Assembly (NCBI GenBank): GCA_002451795.1
Contig: DKDJ01000009.1
Location: 1 to 64,000 of the forward strand
Direction: 5' to 3'
Source: Bacteroidales bacterium UBA6851
GTDB taxonomy: Bacteria > Bacteroidota > Bacteroidia > Bacteroidales > UBA932
Length of the DNA: 64,000 nt
Below, piece after piece: positions 42,758 through 52,900 of the stretch (position 1 is the first letter of the stretch; the number at the start of each line of letters is the position of its first letter). The notes beneath the pieces were generated by a model. That model searched no databases, was not told where the DNA came from, and saw only the letters and a list, made by a program, of their open reading frames with translations. The translations under genes were made by a program, and so were the position numbers.

Positions 42758-45343
42758 ATGAGAAAAGCACTATTAATAACCATAGCGCTGGTATTGGGAA
42801 TATCAGCATCAGCAAAGGATCATGAGGGAATAACATCCACAAGTCACGGCCAGGATTATTTTACACTTATCGAAAACGGGATACCGATTTCCATCATCTA
42901 CGATAACAAGGACTACGAGGGCGTACAAATTGCCGCTCACAACTTGCGAAAAGACTTCGGTCGCGTGTGCGGAACAGAGCCGCCATTTGGCATAGCGTTC
43001 AGTCGCTCCATGCAGAAGCAGAACGCCATCATCGTAGGGTCGGTCGACAGTAAACTGATTCAGGATCTCGTAACCGATGGAAAATTAGACGTAAGTAGCA
43101 TTAATGGCAAGAGGGAGACATATCTGATTACCACTGTTACCGACCCTCAAAGGTTTGTCCAGGAAGCGCTTGTGATAGTAGGTAGCGACAAACGTGGCAC
43201 AATCTACGGAATATACGAACTCTCGGAGCAGATAGGGGTTTCCCCATGGTACGACTGGGCAGACGTACCAGCAGAACACCACGACGACCTCTCAATCAAA
43301 CGTGGAGTATGGACAGTAGACGAACCTGCCGTCACATACCGCGGAATCTTTCTAAACGATGAAGCTCCATGCCTAACATCTTGGGTAAGGAACACATACG
43401 GCACCAATTATGGCGGTCATGATTTCTACGCACGCGTCTTTGAACTCATTCTAAGGCTTCGTGGCAATTATCTCTGGCCTGCCATGTGGAGTTGGTCATT
43501 CTATGCAGACGACCCTCTTAACAGTAAGACAGCGGACGATATGGGCGTCATTATGGGAACATCACACCATGAGCCTATGGCACGCAATCATCAAGAATGG
43601 GCAAGACGTCGAGGCGCTGATGGTCCATGGGACTACGAGACCAACAAAAAGGCGCTGGACAAATTTTTCCGCGAGGGTATACAGCGTGCCAAGAACACCG
43701 AGGACATCATTACCATAGGCATGCGCGGTGATGGAGATGCGCCTATGGGAGGCAAGGTAGGACACGATCATGAATACGTCCCGCATGATGAGGAGACGAT
43801 AGCTCTTCTCGAGAAAATCATCTCCAACCAGAGAAAAATCATTGCCAAGGAGACAGGACGTCCAGCAAGTGAAAGACCGCAACTCTGGGCGCTTTACAAG
43901 GAAGTACAGCGATACTATGAGAAAGGTCTTCGCGTGCCGGATGACGTGATAATACTCCTATCCGATGACAACTGGGGAAACGTTCGCAAACTTCCAAATG
44001 CCGAAGAAAGGAAACGCTCAGGTGGATGGGGACTATACTATCATATCGACTACGTAGGAGAGCCGAGATGCTCAAAATGGCTCAATATCACTCCTATCCA
44101 AAACCTCTGGGAGCAATTCCAGCTCGCCTACACACATGGTGTAGACAAACTCTGGATACTCAATGTCGGTGATCTTAAGCCAATGGAATACCCTATAACC
44201 CTTTATATGGACATTGCCAGAAATCCTGGTAAATTCACGGCAGCAAACCTACTTGAGCATACATACCGCTTCTGTCGCCAGCAGTTCGGAGAAAGTCAAG
44301 CCAAGGAGGCAGCAAGAATCCTCAACCTCTATAGCAAATACACGGGACGTATAACCGCAGAGATGCTTGACCGCAACACCTATAATCTTCAGACAGGTGA
44401 GTTCAAACAGGTTACCGATGAATTCAAGTGCCTTGAGGCAGATGCACTTAGGCAGTACCTGTCTCTTGAACCACAATACAGAGATGCCTACAAACAGATC
44501 ATCCTATTCCCAGTGCAAGCCATGTGCAATATGTACGAAATGTACTATGCTCAGGCTATGAACCATTATCTATATGAGAGAGGAGACTGTGCCGCCAATG
44601 AGTGGGCAGACAAAGTGGAAGCCTGCTTCAAGCGTGATGCTGATCTGGAATATGATTACAACAAAGTAATGTCAGGTGGCAAATGGAATGGGATGATGAC
44701 CCAGAAGCACATAGGGTACACCACATGGGCAGAAGACTTCCCAGCCAACATAATGCCTGAAGTCAAGCGAATTGATCGTGACACTCCGGGAGGATTCATA
44801 TTTGACCAGAGCAGCACAGGATATGTAGCGATGGAAGCAGAGCACTACTTCAGCGCTTCAGCTGCTCCGAATACGGCATGGACAGTCATCCCTTACATGG
44901 GAAGGACTCTCAGCGGAGTAGCTCTGATGCCATACATGGAGCCGGCAGAGGGTGGAGAATTGAGGTATAGGATGCATCTTCCGAAAGGCACGACAAACGT
45001 CAATGTAATAGTGGCTGTCAAATCCACACTTGCCTACAACGGAACACCTCATCGCTACGAAGTCGGCTTCAAAGGTAACAATACTGAAATTGTGCGATTC
45101 AACGAAAGGCTCAATGAAGACCCTGAGAACATAAGTTCCATCTACTATCCTACCGTGGCAAGAAGAGTGAAAATTGACACCGTCACACTTCCGGTATCAG
45201 TAAATGACGACGGTATGGTAGAACTATGTATCAGACCCCTTGATGCCGGCATAGTCTTCGAGAAAGTGGTTGTTGATTACGGAGGATACAAGGAGTCTTA
45301 TCTACTTATGAACGAATCAGAGTATAGAAAATTAGACGATTGA
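42758..45343 (+). CDS. GH115 xylan alpha-1,2-glucuronidase
   Basis: GH115 enzymes remove (4-O-methyl-)glucuronic acid from xylan. The 861-residue product has a signal peptide (cleavage near ISASA-KD), an N-terminal domain resembling other glucuronidases (YEGVQIAAHNLRKDFG, GSDKRGTIYGIYELSEQIGV) and the conserved core LRGNYLWPAMWSWSF, MGTSHHEPMARN, ITIGMRGDGD and SDDNWGNVR. Two further domains follow, with a beta-sandwich region from about 680 to the end. It should be periplasmic. The released uronic acid fits the uxuA-SDR operon at 34.5-36.5 kb. Its position behind thyA-folA by 12 bases is unexpected for a carbohydrate gene. No SusCD pair is near. Confidence 0.9.
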   Translation: MRKALLITIALVLGISASAKDHEGITSTSHGQDYFTLIENGIPISIIYDNKDYEGVQIAAHNLRKDFGRVCGTEPPFGIAFSRSMQKQNAIIVGSVDSKLIQDLVTDGKLDVSSINGKRETYLITTVTDPQRFVQEALVIVGSDKRGTIYGIYELSEQIGVSPWYDWADVPAEHHDDLSIKRGVWTVDEPAVTYRGIFLNDEAPCLTSWVRNTYGTNYGGHDFYARVFELILRLRGNYLWPAMWSWSFYADDPLNSKTADDMGVIMGTSHHEPMARNHQEWARRRGADGPWDYETNKKALDKFFREGIQRAKNTEDIITIGMRGDGDAPMGGKVGHDHEYVPHDEETIALLEKIISNQRKIIAKETGRPASERPQLWALYKEVQRYYEKGLRVPDDVIILLSDDNWGNVRKLPNAEERKRSGGWGLYYHIDYVGEPRCSKWLNITPIQNLWEQFQLAYTHGVDKLWILNVGDLKPMEYPITLYMDIARNPGKFTAANLLEHTYRFCRQQFGESQAKEAARILNLYSKYTGRITAEMLDRNTYNLQTGEFKQVTDEFKCLEADALRQYLSLEPQYRDAYKQIILFPVQAMCNMYEMYYAQAMNHYLYERGDCAANEWADKVEACFKRDADLEYDYNKVMSGGKWNGMMTQKHIGYTTWAEDFPANIMPEVKRIDRDTPGGFIFDQSSTGYVAMEAEHYFSASAAPNTAWTVIPYMGRTLSGVALMPYMEPAEGGELRYRMHLPKGTTNVNVIVAVKSTLAYNGTPHRYEVGFKGNNTEIVRFNERLNEDPENISSIYYPTVARRVKIDTVTLPVSVNDDGMVELCIRPLDAGIVFEKVVVDYGGYKESYLLMNESEYRKLDD

Positions 45344-45377
45344 TTTCTATACACTTTCTGGTGAAGTACTGATAGAA

Positions 45378-45416
45378 TGTAAATAATCTTTACACGGATT
45401 GTAAAATTTCTTTACA
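45378..45416. promoter_or_regulatory. Paired operator 3 upstream of the orphan ABC permease
   Basis: Two sites TGTAAA-N5-TTTACA (45378-45394 and 45400-45416) separated by 5 bp repeat the geometry of operators 1 and 2 with perfect half-sites. It is located 101 bp before the permease ATG. Confidence 0.8.
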
Positions 45417-45462
45417 GTCCGTGTTCTTTTATACCATTATAATATAGTATAATTCAAGTACT

Positions 45463-45499
45463 TAGCACAATTAGCGCAGACATTGGAAAACTATCAGCA
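45463..45499 (+). promoter_or_regulatory. Candidate sigma-54 promoter(s) of the orphan ABC permease
   Basis: Three overlapping weak matches are present: TAGCACA-N4-GCGCA (45463-45478, GC at -12 correct), TAGCGCA-N4-TTGGA (45472-45487, operator distance 75 bp as at operator 2), and TTGG with GG-N10-GC spacing (45485-45498). None is complete; the sequence alone does not decide which is used. The other 60 bases of this gap hold nothing else recognisable. Confidence 0.4.
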
Positions 45500-45516
45500 A
45501 AGTAATTGATACATAA

Positions 45517-47883
45517 ATGAAACGGATATTTGATTTTCTTGTCAAGGTGCTATCCCTCGGCATAGGACTCGCAATAGCGATGATTCTCATCGCCAAAGTG
45601 ACCTTTGAGATTTCTTACGATGGGTTCTATAATGATGCGGATAGAATCTATCGCATAGAAACAGACATCACACAACAAGGAGATGATAAAACATTTGCAA
45701 ACGTAAGTGGTGCCATTGCACCTGGATTCAAAGATGAAGTTCCAGGAGTAGAAGAAGCTACCAGATATACACCTACTTTCGATTCAGATGTATTCTATGA
45801 TGAGTCTGACAATAAATTTACCGCACAATTATTGTGCGCCGATAGTTGTTTCTTTAAAGTGTTTGACCGCAGCACCTCGCATGGGTATCGAGATGATTTT
45901 CTTGCTGGAGATCCAGTATCTGCACTCAAATCATGGGACGGAAGCGTATCTGTAAGTCGTAGCATTGCAGAACGTCTTGGCGGTGTGGAAGAAGCTTTAG
46001 GAAAGACATTTTATCACGAATCTGCCCCAGACATAAGGATGACTGTTACTGGCGTATATGAGGACTTCCCGGCCAATAGCTCGGTGGCCCCAGACTGCCT
46101 TATTTCTCTTTATGCTATGGGAAATTGGAGTATCTCCAATTGGCTTGGCAACGACAGATACAGCGCATTTGTAAAATTAGGCCCCGGAGTAAAAGCTAAA
46201 TCCCTTGATGCTTCTATCCGCAAAATGCAGGAAGCTCATCAGGATCTGGAACTGCTTGAGAAGAACGGAACTTCTCTCCGATATACTCTTAACCATTTCT
46301 CAAGTCGTCACAGGAATCTTCCAGATGTTAAAAGCATGATTATCATCCTATCTATCGTGGCGCTTCTTCTGCTTCTCGTATCAGTCATGAATTATGTTCT
46401 TTTCGACATTGGAGATGTGCTCAGACGTTCCCGAGAAATGGGTGTTAGAAAATGTTTCGGAGCAAGTAACAGCACGGTATATACCATGCTTTTCAAAGAA
46501 ACAGCAATCAATATGCTCTGCTCACTGATTATCTCCGGATTACTGATATTGGCATTCAAAAGGCAAATTGAGACACTTATTGGTATCCAAATAACCTCAT
46601 TGATAATACCTCAGACCTGGTATATCCTGGGCTGTATATTGACGGTGGTTTTCCTTACCTCTACCCTGATTCCAGCAAGGATGTTCATCAAAATACCGAT
46701 TTCATCAGCTTTCAGAGGATACAAGGAAAGTAAAAGGCACTGGAAATTATCCCTGCTATCCCTGCAGATTGCTTTCAATGCTATGCTTCTATCTCTTATG
46801 CTCATAGTAAACAGCCAATATCACAAATGTATGAGCAGTGATCCTGGTTACGATTACAAGAACCTCGCATATACGAGAATTTCTTCTTTGGACTATGATG
46901 GCCTATATCACCTTGCCGAAGAATTAAGAAATTTACCAGAAGTAGACGGAGCAGAACTGGCATACACGCTACCATTTTGGACAGCATCAGGCAACAACGT
47001 AAGACTCCCTGGTGAAGATAAAGACCTTTTCAACATAGCTGATGAAGACATTGCAAGTGAAGGCTTCTGCGAGTTGATGGGAATACGCCTCATAGAGGGT
47101 AATTTCCCTAAACTTCCAAGAGAAGTAGCGGTAAGTCGCAGTTTTGTGGACAAGATGAATATGTTCCAGGACTGGACTGAAGGTGCCATTGGGAAAAATG
47201 TTATCATCTCAGGACATAGCTATGACAACAATGATTTCTTCACCATATGTGGTGTATATGAAGACCACCTCATCGGGTCGTTTGAAACGGCGGACAAGCG
47301 GCCAAGTGTTCACTTCTGCAATAAAGGGGATTGGGAGAATGTACTCGTAGTAAAATTCAGAGAAATGAATAATGAGAATATAGCTGCAGCAAATACCCTT
47401 ATCAACAGAATTATATCTAACAATTCCAACGGACATAGTGTATACCTAACAAGCTACGCCGATACATTCCGCAGTCTATACAACGACACCAACTCTCTTA
47501 GACGTACATTCCTTTTAGGTGCCATCTTCGCCATACTTATAGCCATCATGGGACTTATAGCGTACGTAAAAGATGAGAGTCAACGACGTAGTGCAGAGAT
47601 AGCAGTCAGAAAAGTCAATGGGGCGCAAACCTCACAGATAGTCAAGATGCTAGTAATAAATATCATTAAACTTGCAGGACTAGCAGTAGTTATTGGTAAT
47701 ATAGGTGCATGGCTTACAGCTCGAGACTGGTTGAGCCAATTCCCGAAATCAGTAAATCCAAACAACCCGTGGTTCTACTTAATAGCTGATGCTATTATAC
47801 TTGCCCTCGTCACACTGACCATCATTCAAGGCAGTATTAAGATTGCAAGCACTAATCCTGCAGAATCACTCAAGCGGGAGTAG
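45517..47883 (+). CDS. Orphan FtsX/MacB-type ABC permease
   Basis: A 788-residue inner-membrane permease of the same two-FtsX design as the one at 8540-10924: an N-terminal helix (about residues 10-28), a MacB_PCD periplasmic domain, a helix group near 270-390, a second periplasmic domain and three C-terminal helices, ending NPAESLKRE. The SRREMG-like loop SREMGVRKCFGASNS and the later AEIAVRKVNGAQTSQIVKML are the coupling segments to the ATPase. There is no ATPase gene beside it. The identical paired operator suggests that it is produced together with, and may use, the ATPase at 10926-11618 and the adaptor/TolC pair. Convergent with ychF, 12 bases downstream. Confidence 0.9.
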   Translation: MKRIFDFLVKVLSLGIGLAIAMILIAKVTFEISYDGFYNDADRIYRIETDITQQGDDKTFANVSGAIAPGFKDEVPGVEEATRYTPTFDSDVFYDESDNKFTAQLLCADSCFFKVFDRSTSHGYRDDFLAGDPVSALKSWDGSVSVSRSIAERLGGVEEALGKTFYHESAPDIRMTVTGVYEDFPANSSVAPDCLISLYAMGNWSISNWLGNDRYSAFVKLGPGVKAKSLDASIRKMQEAHQDLELLEKNGTSLRYTLNHFSSRHRNLPDVKSMIIILSIVALLLLLVSVMNYVLFDIGDVLRRSREMGVRKCFGASNSTVYTMLFKETAINMLCSLIISGLLILAFKRQIETLIGIQITSLIIPQTWYILGCILTVVFLTSTLIPARMFIKIPISSAFRGYKESKRHWKLSLLSLQIAFNAMLLSLMLIVNSQYHKCMSSDPGYDYKNLAYTRISSLDYDGLYHLAEELRNLPEVDGAELAYTLPFWTASGNNVRLPGEDKDLFNIADEDIASEGFCELMGIRLIEGNFPKLPREVAVSRSFVDKMNMFQDWTEGAIGKNVIISGHSYDNNDFFTICGVYEDHLIGSFETADKRPSVHFCNKGDWENVLVVKFREMNNENIAAANTLINRIISNNSNGHSVYLTSYADTFRSLYNDTNSLRRTFLLGAIFAILIAIMGLIAYVKDESQRRSAEIAVRKVNGAQTSQIVKMLVINIIKLAGLAVVIGNIGAWLTARDWLSQFPKSVNPNNPWFYLIADAIILALVTLTIIQGSIKIASTNPAESLKRE

Positions 47884-47895
47884 CATCCAGAAGCC

Positions 47896-48996
47896 TTACA
47901 CATTGAAGAGGAAATGCATAACGTCGCCATCTTTTACGACGTAGTCTTTCCCTTCAATGCCCATCTTTCCGGCTGCACGAACAGCCGCCTCTGTCTTATA
48001 CTTGACGAAATCATCATAACTGATGACTTCGGCCCTGATAAAGCCCTTTTCAAAGTCAGAATGAATGACACCAGCAGCCTTTGGTGCCTTGTCACCCTTG
48101 TGAATGGTCCATGCACGACACTCGTCTGCACCGGCTGTGAAGAAAGTCTGAAGGCCAAGAAGATGGTATGCACTCTGTATTAGTCTTATTACACCAGATT
48201 CCTCAAGTCCCATCTCCTGCAGAAACATCTGACGGTCATCATAATCCTCAATTTCTGCTATCTCAGATTCAGTACGTGCTGATATAATCAGGATTTCAGC
48301 CTGCTCGTCCTTCACAGCCTCACGTACTGCATCCACATACTTATTACCATTAAGAGCCGAGGCATCGTCCACATTGCATACATATAGCACTGGCTTGTTG
48401 GTAAGAAGGAACAGATCACGAGCAATGGCAGCTTCTTCTTCATTAGCAGGAATCACGCTTCTGCATGATTTTCCCTGCTCAAGGGCAGCCTTATATTTCA
48501 GGAGAAGATCAGCAAGCTTCTTGGCATCTTTATCCCCGGCCTTGCCGGCTTTCTCCGCCTTTCCAAGTCTTGACTCCACAGTCTCAAGGTCCTTTATCTG
48601 TAATTCCAAATCCACTACTTCTTTATCCCTAACAGGATCCACAGAGCCATCCACATGCACGACATTGCCGTCATCGAAGCAGCGGAGTACGTGAAGGATT
48701 GCGTCACACTCTCTAATATTGGCAAGAAACTGGTTTCCCAGACCCTCGCCATGGCTTGCGCCCTTCACCAGTCCGGCGATATCCACAATATCAACAGTGG
48801 CAGGAATTGTGCGCTGCGGCTTACAAATATCCGAAAGCACCTCAAGTCTCTTATCCGGGACATTTGTAGAGCCAAGATTCGGCTCTATGGTACAGAAAGG
48901 GAAATTAGCGCTCTGGGCCTTGCCTGAGCTTATGCAGTTGAAAAGAGTAGATTTGCCGACATTAGGAAGTCCGACGATTCCGCATTTTAGACTCAT
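47896..48996 (-). CDS. ychF: Obg-family ATPase YchF
   Basis: YchF is a ribosome-associated P-loop ATPase linked to oxidative stress. The 366-residue product has G1 GLPNVGKSTLFN (about residues 8-19), G3 DIAGLVKGAS, an NVDD motif in place of NKxD (the family changes G4 and prefers ATP), a coiled-coil insert rich in Lys/Glu (about 130-160), and a C-terminal TGS domain (FFTAGADECRAWTI to the end). ATG 48996 (MSLKCGIV) is used; a longer start would add a non-conserved leader. It is divergent from the EEP gene, with 53 bases between. Confidence 0.95.
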   Translation of the reverse strand: MSLKCGIVGLPNVGKSTLFNCISSGKAQSANFPFCTIEPNLGSTNVPDKRLEVLSDICKPQRTIPATVDIVDIAGLVKGASHGEGLGNQFLANIRECDAILHVLRCFDDGNVVHVDGSVDPVRDKEVVDLELQIKDLETVESRLGKAEKAGKAGDKDAKKLADLLLKYKAALEQGKSCRSVIPANEEEAAIARDLFLLTNKPVLYVCNVDDASALNGNKYVDAVREAVKDEQAEILIISARTESEIAEIEDYDDRQMFLQEMGLEESGVIRLIQSAYHLLGLQTFFTAGADECRAWTIHKGDKAPKAAGVIHSDFEKGFIRAEVISYDDFVKYKTEAAVRAAGKMGIEGKDYVVKDGDVMHFLFNV

Positions 48997-49049
48997 GATA
49001 ATTTTTGTTACGAGCCGCAAATTTACGCAAAAAATCACTACCTTGCGCT

Positions 49050-49952
49050 ATGAAACTGACTATGATACTTATTTTGGGAATTTGCGCCATATATGGCCTA
49101 CATCCCTCGGACTCAAGTGAGAGTCTCATCAATGGCAAAGACAAGATCGTGATGTTCTGGAACATCGAGAATTTCTTCGAACCGTATTCCACTAATGCGC
49201 ACAACACTTGGACAGGAAAAAGGTTTTATTCCAAATGTGACGGCATCAGTAAGACTATAATGCTTGTGGCCGATAAATTTGGAAGATTACCCGATGTCAT
49301 TTGTCTTGCAGAGGTAGAAAACCGTTCGGTCCTCAATAAACTTCTCCGCTCTACCCTACTCCGCAAATTAGGCTATACCATCATTCATTACGATTCCCCA
49401 GACCACCGCGGCATCGACTGTGCCATCCTCTACCACGATAGTACAATGAATTTAATAAAGAGTTCACCCAAACACCTATACGACTCTTCTGAAGTCATTA
49501 TACCTACTAGAGACATACTTATAGCACAGTTTGATAGCCTGGCGGTCATGGTAAATCATCATCCATCCAAAGTCGGCAACGGAAAAAGCAGCGGAAGAGC
49601 TATTGCAATGAAACGTATGAACTCGCTCGCAGACTCACTGCTCCACGCCGGAACTCATGCTGTGCTTAGCGTGGGTGACTTCAACGACCATATCTGGAAC
49701 ACACAGGCTCTTTCAGCATTTGGAAATACAGCCCCAGGTACCATAAAATACAACGGAGAATGGGAGAAAATCGATGGGTATTTTCTATTCGGAAACATCG
49801 GCGTACGAGAGTATGTATTCGACTCTCCCCTACTCCTTGAAAAAGACAAAAAGTTCGGTGGGTCAAAGCCTCGCCGAACTTTTATAGGACCGCGCTACAA
49901 TGGCGGAATAAGTGATCACCTTCCAGTGATTTTCATCATTTCACAGGAGTGA
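49050..49952 (+). CDS. Endonuclease/exonuclease/phosphatase (EEP) family protein
   Basis: A 300-residue EEP-fold hydrolase, probably exported: it begins with a short hydrophobic stretch (MKLTMILILGICAIYGL). Motifs in order are FWNIENFF, LAEVENR (catalytic Glu), GIDCAILY, VNHHPSK, SVGDFNDH (Asp/Asn) and GGISDHLPV (His). The natural substrate (nucleic acid, phospholipid or sugar phosphate) cannot be told. ATG 49050 is chosen because the upstream extension is basic and would disturb the signal. Its last 17 bases overlap the end of the convergent CE6-GH51 gene. Confidence 0.85.
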   Translation: MKLTMILILGICAIYGLHPSDSSESLINGKDKIVMFWNIENFFEPYSTNAHNTWTGKRFYSKCDGISKTIMLVADKFGRLPDVICLAEVENRSVLNKLLRSTLLRKLGYTIIHYDSPDHRGIDCAILYHDSTMNLIKSSPKHLYDSSEVIIPTRDILIAQFDSLAVMVNHHPSKVGNGKSSGRAIAMKRMNSLADSLLHAGTHAVLSVGDFNDHIWNTQALSAFGNTAPGTIKYNGEWEKIDGYFLFGNIGVREYVFDSPLLLEKDKKFGGSKPRRTFIGPRYNGGISDHLPVIFIISQE

Positions 49953-52900
49953 GTTTGAGCACGCCCACAGAATTTTCCGGCATGGTAAACTCAAACGACT
50001 TCTTAACAGTGCCAAGATGTTTTGTGTGCGGTACCACAGCTTCTGAATAATCAACCCTCTTGGCGAATCTCCACGCCATCTCACGCATTCCAGGACGCTC
50101 TCTAAGTCCAGGAGGAACACTCTCCATAGGATCCTTATTATACTCAGGATTAGATGAATAGTAATTCTGATCTTTCTGGTTTTTCACTTCAAGATTGTGA
50201 GAAGAAATAAATTCCACACTCGCTTCATATTTTACTTTGGAGCCAGTATTTACCTTTATCGTCTTATCCGCAGCCTCGGAATTAACGAATTTCACATAAA
50301 TCTCACCAGTAGACGTATCTATTGTCGAAGACGTGTATACCTTTTCATCCACCACTTTCCCATCCATTACGTCAGAAGTCTCGAAAGACCTATCTCCAGA
50401 TTTAGAGAATAATTTCTGATAATAATAGTTGGAAGTCCTCCAAAGGCCTCTATTATCAAACCAAATAAGGTTTGAATTCCACTTGTTATAGCCTTTCTTG
50501 CAGAAAAGAGGTGCGTATGCCGCCATCACCACCATATCAGAGTTACGCTCAAGTCCGGTCCAGTAGGCTGCCTCAGCGAGGGTGGAAGCAAATGCATTGT
50601 TGGTATTACTGTTGGCAAATTCACCTACAAACACACGCGTAGGTTTGCTGCGATCATATGTATTAGACTCTGCACCACGTACCTTGCCACTTTCATACCT
50701 ATCTCTGTGTGTATAGAACCACTCGTCATTTTTATAATAGTGTTCATCCACGATAGTATCAGGATATTTGGAGTCAATCTGCTTCATATTAGCATCGAAT
50801 TCACGTCCAGCATCAAACGCACCAGCAGTAGAAACAATCGTGATTTCAGGATGCTGAGCTTTAACTGCATTGTATATTATATCAAATCTCTCCCAGAATG
50901 CATCTCCGCTATTTTCATTGCCGATACCAAGATATTTAAGGTTAAACGGCTCAGGATGACCCATAGAAGCCCTCACAGCACCCCACTCGGTATCAGTGCC
51001 TCCGTTGCAGAATTCTATCAGATCAAGAGCATCTTTTACAAATATATTATAGAACCTTTCGCGGTCAGATGGCGTGTCAAGAGGAGCTATATATTTGCGG
51101 CCTGCGAATTGACAAGTAACACCATCATTGAGCACAGGGAGAGGCGTAGCTCCAAGAGATTCCGCCATAAGGAAATATTCATAGAAACCCACATATTGTG
51201 ACGTCCAATAGCCCCAATGGTTACGGAAACCAAGTCTTTCTTCCGGTGTTCCGATTGAATTCTTCCAGAAAACCTGTCCAAAATAGTTGGTACCTTCTGA
51301 AGCGCATCCACCCGGGAAACGCATGAACGTAGGATTCAGGTCATACAGAGCCTGCATCATATCCTTGCGAAACGGTCCATATTTTCCATCCATCCAGAGT
51401 TGTGATTTCTCTGGAAGCAAGGTCACGAAATCAAGATAGAATACTCCAGCTGCGTCGGATACTATGCATAACCGGCTATCTTCCGTTCTAAGAGCATCAA
51501 GAGTACCAGAATACTTTTTCCAGTTATCACCTATTCCAGTGAATGTGATGACATTAGAGTTAATTTCTCCATTCTTATCCTCAAGGTATACCTTGAAAGA
51601 TCCAGAATAATTCTCCCCACAGAGATAGAGTCCGAGATCATAGCTAACCTCCTTTACTACCGGAATGGAAGGAATCTGAGTATTGTTGGAATAGTAATAC
51701 TCTGCTCCTTTGCCATATTCTGCTATTCCATATCCATTGGCAGCAATACCGAATCCATCACCAGGGTTCTCCACTTCGAACCTTACGCTATACTGCTTAT
51801 ACCGAAGTTCATCGTCATACTTGTCATTCGGATCATAATCATAGTACCTCGTGTGCTTTACCAAAGGCTTGTAGTCCACAGCATGGGCACTTCCCCTTGC
51901 CTCTCCCATGCGCAGAACAGTCCATCCGAAGAATACGCTATCACATACAGAAAATTCATTTTCTGGAGCCTCCGGAACGTTATATTCTTGAAAAGAATTG
52001 TTCTGTATTAACTGTGCGCATATTCCCCCATCAAGAGAGTTGTTGATGTCCTCAAAGAAGATTCCGCTCAGAGTAGGACTTACGTTAATGCCAAGCGATT
52101 TCGGTTTCAAGTCAAGTACGCGGGTCTGAACAGGCTTAAATCCTTGAAGCTGAAGCATTTTATCTGCCATTCGGTATCCCATAAGTCTCATTCCCTCAGT
52201 ATTGAAATGGAACTGATCACCTGTGCTTTCGCAACCAAGCGCAGATATTATATGGGCATTAGGGAGTACCTTAGGAAGATTAGGCATAATATCGGTATTG
52301 AAGGCTGCACACACTCCCCCTTCTTCTGCATACTTAAGTTCTCCAGCGAGAAGCGGAGTATCTTTGGGAGACAGACCAAGATCATGACACAGGTTGTCAT
52401 AAATCTTTTTTACACGTTCCGGCCAAAGAGGATCCTCGGAATTAGACTCTCCTTGATGCATAAGAATACCCTTGATAACACCATCTTTCTGAGCCAATTT
52501 AGCCATTTCCACAAGCCTCTTGTATGGATTTCCGCCGTATTGCTCTACAATTGCTTTCATCCAATCGCGCTCATTGTCAATGTACTCCTTATAATCATCC
52601 TTATCCCAGAGTTCTATCTTAGCACCGGCTACCGACACATTAATTACACCCACGCGGTACTTAGATGGAAGATTCTCTATCATCTTTCTACCGAAAAAAT
52701 CTACCGGACCCATATTGTTTCCCTCCCTACAGATAGGAGGAACAGCCGTATACCAATGCCCCATCTGACGATCATACTTAGGCATATCCACCGCTGCCAT
52801 GAACTGAAAACGAGGATCATTAAAATTCTTGTCCTGCTCAGCAGGAGTAGCACCTGCCTCCATATTGGACTGACCTATACACAAGTAAATAAAAAAATCA

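Noticed and set aside
45463..45499. A single definite sigma-54 promoter for the orphan permease
   Set aside because: Three overlapping partial matches exist and none has both halves intact, so only a candidate region is reported.
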